Position numbers and translations under genes: made by a program. From contig OX411545.1 of the NCBI GenBank assembly GCA_948146395.1, positions 23,267,526 to 23,331,525 of the forward strand: DNA of 64,000 bases. The letters run 5' to 3'. Shown here piece by piece: positions 61,405 to 64,000 of this stretch (position 1 is the first letter of the stretch; every line of letters starts with the position of its first letter). Origin of the DNA: Fragum whitleyi (Eukaryota; Mollusca; Bivalvia; Cardiida; Cardiidae). The notes under the pieces are model-generated. The model saw only the letters and a list, made by a program, of their open reading frames with translations, had not been told where the DNA came from and did not search any database.

Positions 61405-62797
61405 ACAAGAGTGCCATCGTCACAAAATACGCCGCCACTTTGCTGCTGTTTCACAGAAATAATTGTAGACACTACTTATTTTGACAGAACCAAATTGAAA
61501 ATGACCAAGTTTCATTTAAATCAAGACAAAAAGTTAGGAGGAGTTGCCTTCACAAGGCTGCAATTTCAATAAGCCCCAGGCACTAAGTTTTAAGGGGCAT
61601 AATTTAGGGAAATAAATGAGCCATAAAATCCTTACTTCATGCTCATCTACCAATTTCGGTTATAACATCCACCAAGTTTCATTTAGATCCAGCCAGAAAT
61701 TTAGGAAGAGTTGCATTAAAACACGCCGCCACTTTGCTGCTGTTTCACAGAAATAATTGTAGACACTACTTATTTTGACAGAACCAAATTGAAAATGACC
61801 AAGTTTCATTTAAATCAAGACAAAAAGTTAGGAGGAGTTGCCTTCACAAGGCTGCAATTTCAATAAGCCCCAGGCACTAAGTTTTAAGGGGGCATAATTT
61901 AGGGAAATAAATGAGCCATAAAATCCTTACTTCATGCTCATCTACCAATTTCGGTTATAACATCCACCAAGTTTCATTTAGATCCAGCCAGAAATTTAGG
62001 AAGAGTTGCATTCACAAGGCTGCAATTTCAATAAGCCTCAGAGACTAAGTTTTTAAGGGGGCATAACTGAGGCAATAAGCCCCAGAGACTAAGTTTTTAA
62101 GAGGCATAACTCAGGCAAAAATCAACGAACGATAAAATCCTTCCTTCATGCACATCTACCAATTGAGGTGATAACATTGACCAAGTTTCAAGAAGATCCA
62201 GCCAGAAACTTAGGAGGAGTTGCGTTGACAAGAAAAGTGGACCCAGAGACTAAGTTATCAAGGGGCATAACTCAGGCAAAAATCAACGAACCGTAAAATC
62301 CTTCCTTCATGCACATCTACCAATTGAGGTGATAACATTGACCAAGTTTCAAGAAGATCCAGCCGGAAACTTAGGAGGAGTTGCGTTGACAAGAAAAGTG
62401 GACCCAGAGACTAAGTTATCAAGGGGCATAACTCAGGCAAAAATCAATGAACCGTAAAATCCTTCCTTCATGCACATCTACCAATTGAGGTGATAACATT
62501 GACCAAGTTTCAAGAAGATCCAGCCAGAAACTTAGGAGGAGTTGCGTTGACAAGAAAAGTGGACCCAGAGACTAAGTTATCAAGGGGCATAACTCAGGCA
62601 AAAATCAATGAACCGTAAAATCCTTCCTTCATGCACATCTACCAATTGAGGTGATAACATTGACCAAGTTTCAAGAAGATCCAGCCAGAAGTTTAGGAGG
62701 AGTTGCGTTGACAAGAAAAGTGGACGGACGTACGGACGGACGGATGGACGGACGGAGAAGATGATGCCAATATACGTCCGCCTCTGGCGGCGTATAA
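61405..62797 (+). mobile_element. Helentron-like ('pearl'-type) element, family B, complete
   Basis: ACAAGAG tip (61405-61411); subterminal ATACGCCGCCA (61428-61438) with exact inverted partner TGGCGGCGTAT (62785-62795); microsatellite ACGGACGGACGGATGGACGG (~62735-62758); 3' hairpin ATACG-T-CCGCC / GGCGG-CGTAT (62772-62795). The interior has a 294-bp duplication (61429 and 61723) followed by four units of exactly 161 bp (marker GATAACATTG at 62170, 62331, 62492, 62653). Confidence 0.85.
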
Positions 62798-62938
62798 TAA
62801 AAATTAAAGTTAAGGGAAGAACGTTTTCATAAGAATATATAGACAGACTCCTATCAAAGCTTGCAAATTATATTTTTACACAATGAATTCAAGATATCTT
62901 TTGCATTTGCTGGCTCATGTTAGTGTTTGAAATTTGCT

Positions 62939-63006
62939 GGCTCAGTGCAAAACACTTGTAACTGCCTATAAACATATAGGCAGTTATAACTGTTTCGCGC
63001 TGAGCC
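62939..63006. repeat. Short stem-loop element, reference copy
   Basis: GGCTCAGTGCAAAACACTTG... (left arm 62939-62970) and ...AACTGTTTCGCGCTGAGCC (right arm 62975-63006), 32-base arms with 4-base loop and only a few mismatches. Half copies occur at 25560-25605 and near 58640-58700. Confidence 0.7.
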
Positions 63007-63312
63007 ATTGATTTGCATCATTGCTTTTACAGAGCTGGGAATAAGGACACCTTTGCAAAAATATGCACAAGGTAATATGATAAGAACCATTTCATGAAAA
63101 TTTCATAAACAGTCTATAAATGTTAGAGGTAGTGTTCAAAAGAAATAGCCAAATGCTACCATATTACAGCGTATACAAACCAACAGATAAGATGTATAAA
63201 CATTCGAAACATCACTCAGCCATTTCGGTAAACTCATCAGACCTTGGATGTATATAAGGCGGATGGGTATGTAACAAAATTTATGCATTTTGTTAGGCGA
63301 AAAAAGTGTAAG

Positions 63313-64000
63313 AACTAGAAAGCCATGAATGGCTTGAGTCGCTCCACAGGCTTGAAATTCTTGTAATGGCAAATCAATTTTTGACTAGATTTTAAGCTAT
63401 TTTGAGTTCTACTGATGTTATAAATGATATTCAAAGTTTCCACTATATGTCATATAGAGAAATGACCTCCGCCCATAAAATACATATTTGTCATCAGATC
63501 AGAATAATTTTTGGTAAACTGACAAAATGTCACCTAAGGATATATATTGCAGTAAAATTTAGTTGACAACCATCAGTTTCATTCTGAGAAAAAGATTTTC
63601 TAAGTTTCCACTATAAAACATATAGAGAAATGACATCCGCCCATAAAATACATATTTTTCATCCGATCACAATAATTTTTGGTAGACTGATAAAGAGTCA
63701 CCTAAGGATAAATCAAATGAAATTTGGTTGATATCCATCATTTACATTCTGCAAAAAATGATTTTCAAAGTTTCCACTATATAACATATAGAGTAATGAC
63801 CTCTGCCCATAAAATACATGTTTTTCATCTGATCACAATAATTTTTGGTAGACTGATAAAGGGTCACCTAAGAATCATTGCAGTGTAATTTGGTTGATAA
63901 CCATCAGTTACATTCTGAGAAAATGATTTTCATAGTTTCCACTATATAACATATAGAGAATTACCTCCGCCCATGAAATACATATTTTTCATTGGATCAC
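63313..64000 (+). mobile_element. Helentron-like element, family D, 5' part, runs off the window
   Basis: Hairpin AAGCCAT-GA-ATGGCTT (63319-63334), GCTCCAC (63340-63346), then four units with marker CACTAT at 63441, 63609, 63776 and 63940 (period 164-168 bp). The 3' end is beyond the window. Confidence 0.7.

Larger units (their letters stand above)
41397..64000. other. Gene desert made of mobile-element remnants
   Basis: No exon-like frame with splice sites and no known protein was found on either strand after CCNF. Beyond the elements listed, 43100-43480, 43810-44300, 48580-49060, 51750-52440, 58570-59700 and 60300-60830 hold nothing I can name. 44400-45250 has a decayed ~180 bp repeat (GTGGACTTAATTGCATAAAC-like units). 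Confidence 0.7.

Noticed and set aside
61429..62760. CRISPR-like or satellite array
   Set aside because: The units are contiguous without spacers, and the array is bounded by hairpins and inverted repeats of a transposable element.

Overview
The window is nuclear DNA from an invertebrate animal. The genes have short exons with GT-AG introns, the non-coding DNA is AT-rich, and it is packed with small non-autonomous transposable elements. Several repeats carry tandem units of about 150-165 bp, GGAC/GACA microsatellites and hairpin ends, and the SINEs end in a GAAAGCGGC-type tail. I recognise this combination from bivalve molluscs, so a marine bivalve is the best guess (inference; the species cannot be told from the sequence).

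There are two host genes, both on the + strand. (1) The 3' part of CCDC40 occupies 1-23.4 kb: 12 coding exons encode the last ~703 residues of this coiled-coil ciliary axoneme protein, and an 11.5 kb repeat-filled intron precedes the last exon. (2) A complete CCNF (cyclin F) gene occupies ~31.0-41.4 kb: 13 coding exons encode 787 residues with F-box, cyclin box, NLS and acidic/Ser-rich tail, starting from a 7-nt coding mini-exon. They lie head to tail, about 7.8 kb apart. I see no functional link beyond both having centriole/cilium-related biology. Between them are a CpG-rich single-copy-looking stretch (~26.4-28.7 kb) and a 5'-truncated LINE on the - strand.

From 41.4 kb to the end there is no host gene. 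This desert is a mosaic of mobile-element copies. The most striking component is a set of at least six sequence-unrelated repeat families sharing one plan: an ACAAGAG-like 5' tip, a short hairpin, a 9-13 bp subterminal inverted repeat, a ~130-168 bp tandem array, a GGAC/GACA-type microsatellite, and a 3' hairpin whose outer arm repeats the subterminal sequence in inverted form and ends in (C/A)TA or TAT. This matches what is known of Helentron-type non-autonomous elements ('pearl' elements, HINEs). At 45.25-48.57 kb three such families are nested inside one another, with a SINE as well. Other groups are TTAA-flanked MITEs with CCCTT ends (piggyBac-like), other TIR MITEs, several near-perfect foldback families, and tRNA-derived SINEs, two of them with clear target-site duplications.

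I found no autonomous transposase or helicase gene, no true tRNA or rRNA gene, no CRISPR, and no virus-like gene. All family assignments rest on reading the sequence only; no database search was run.
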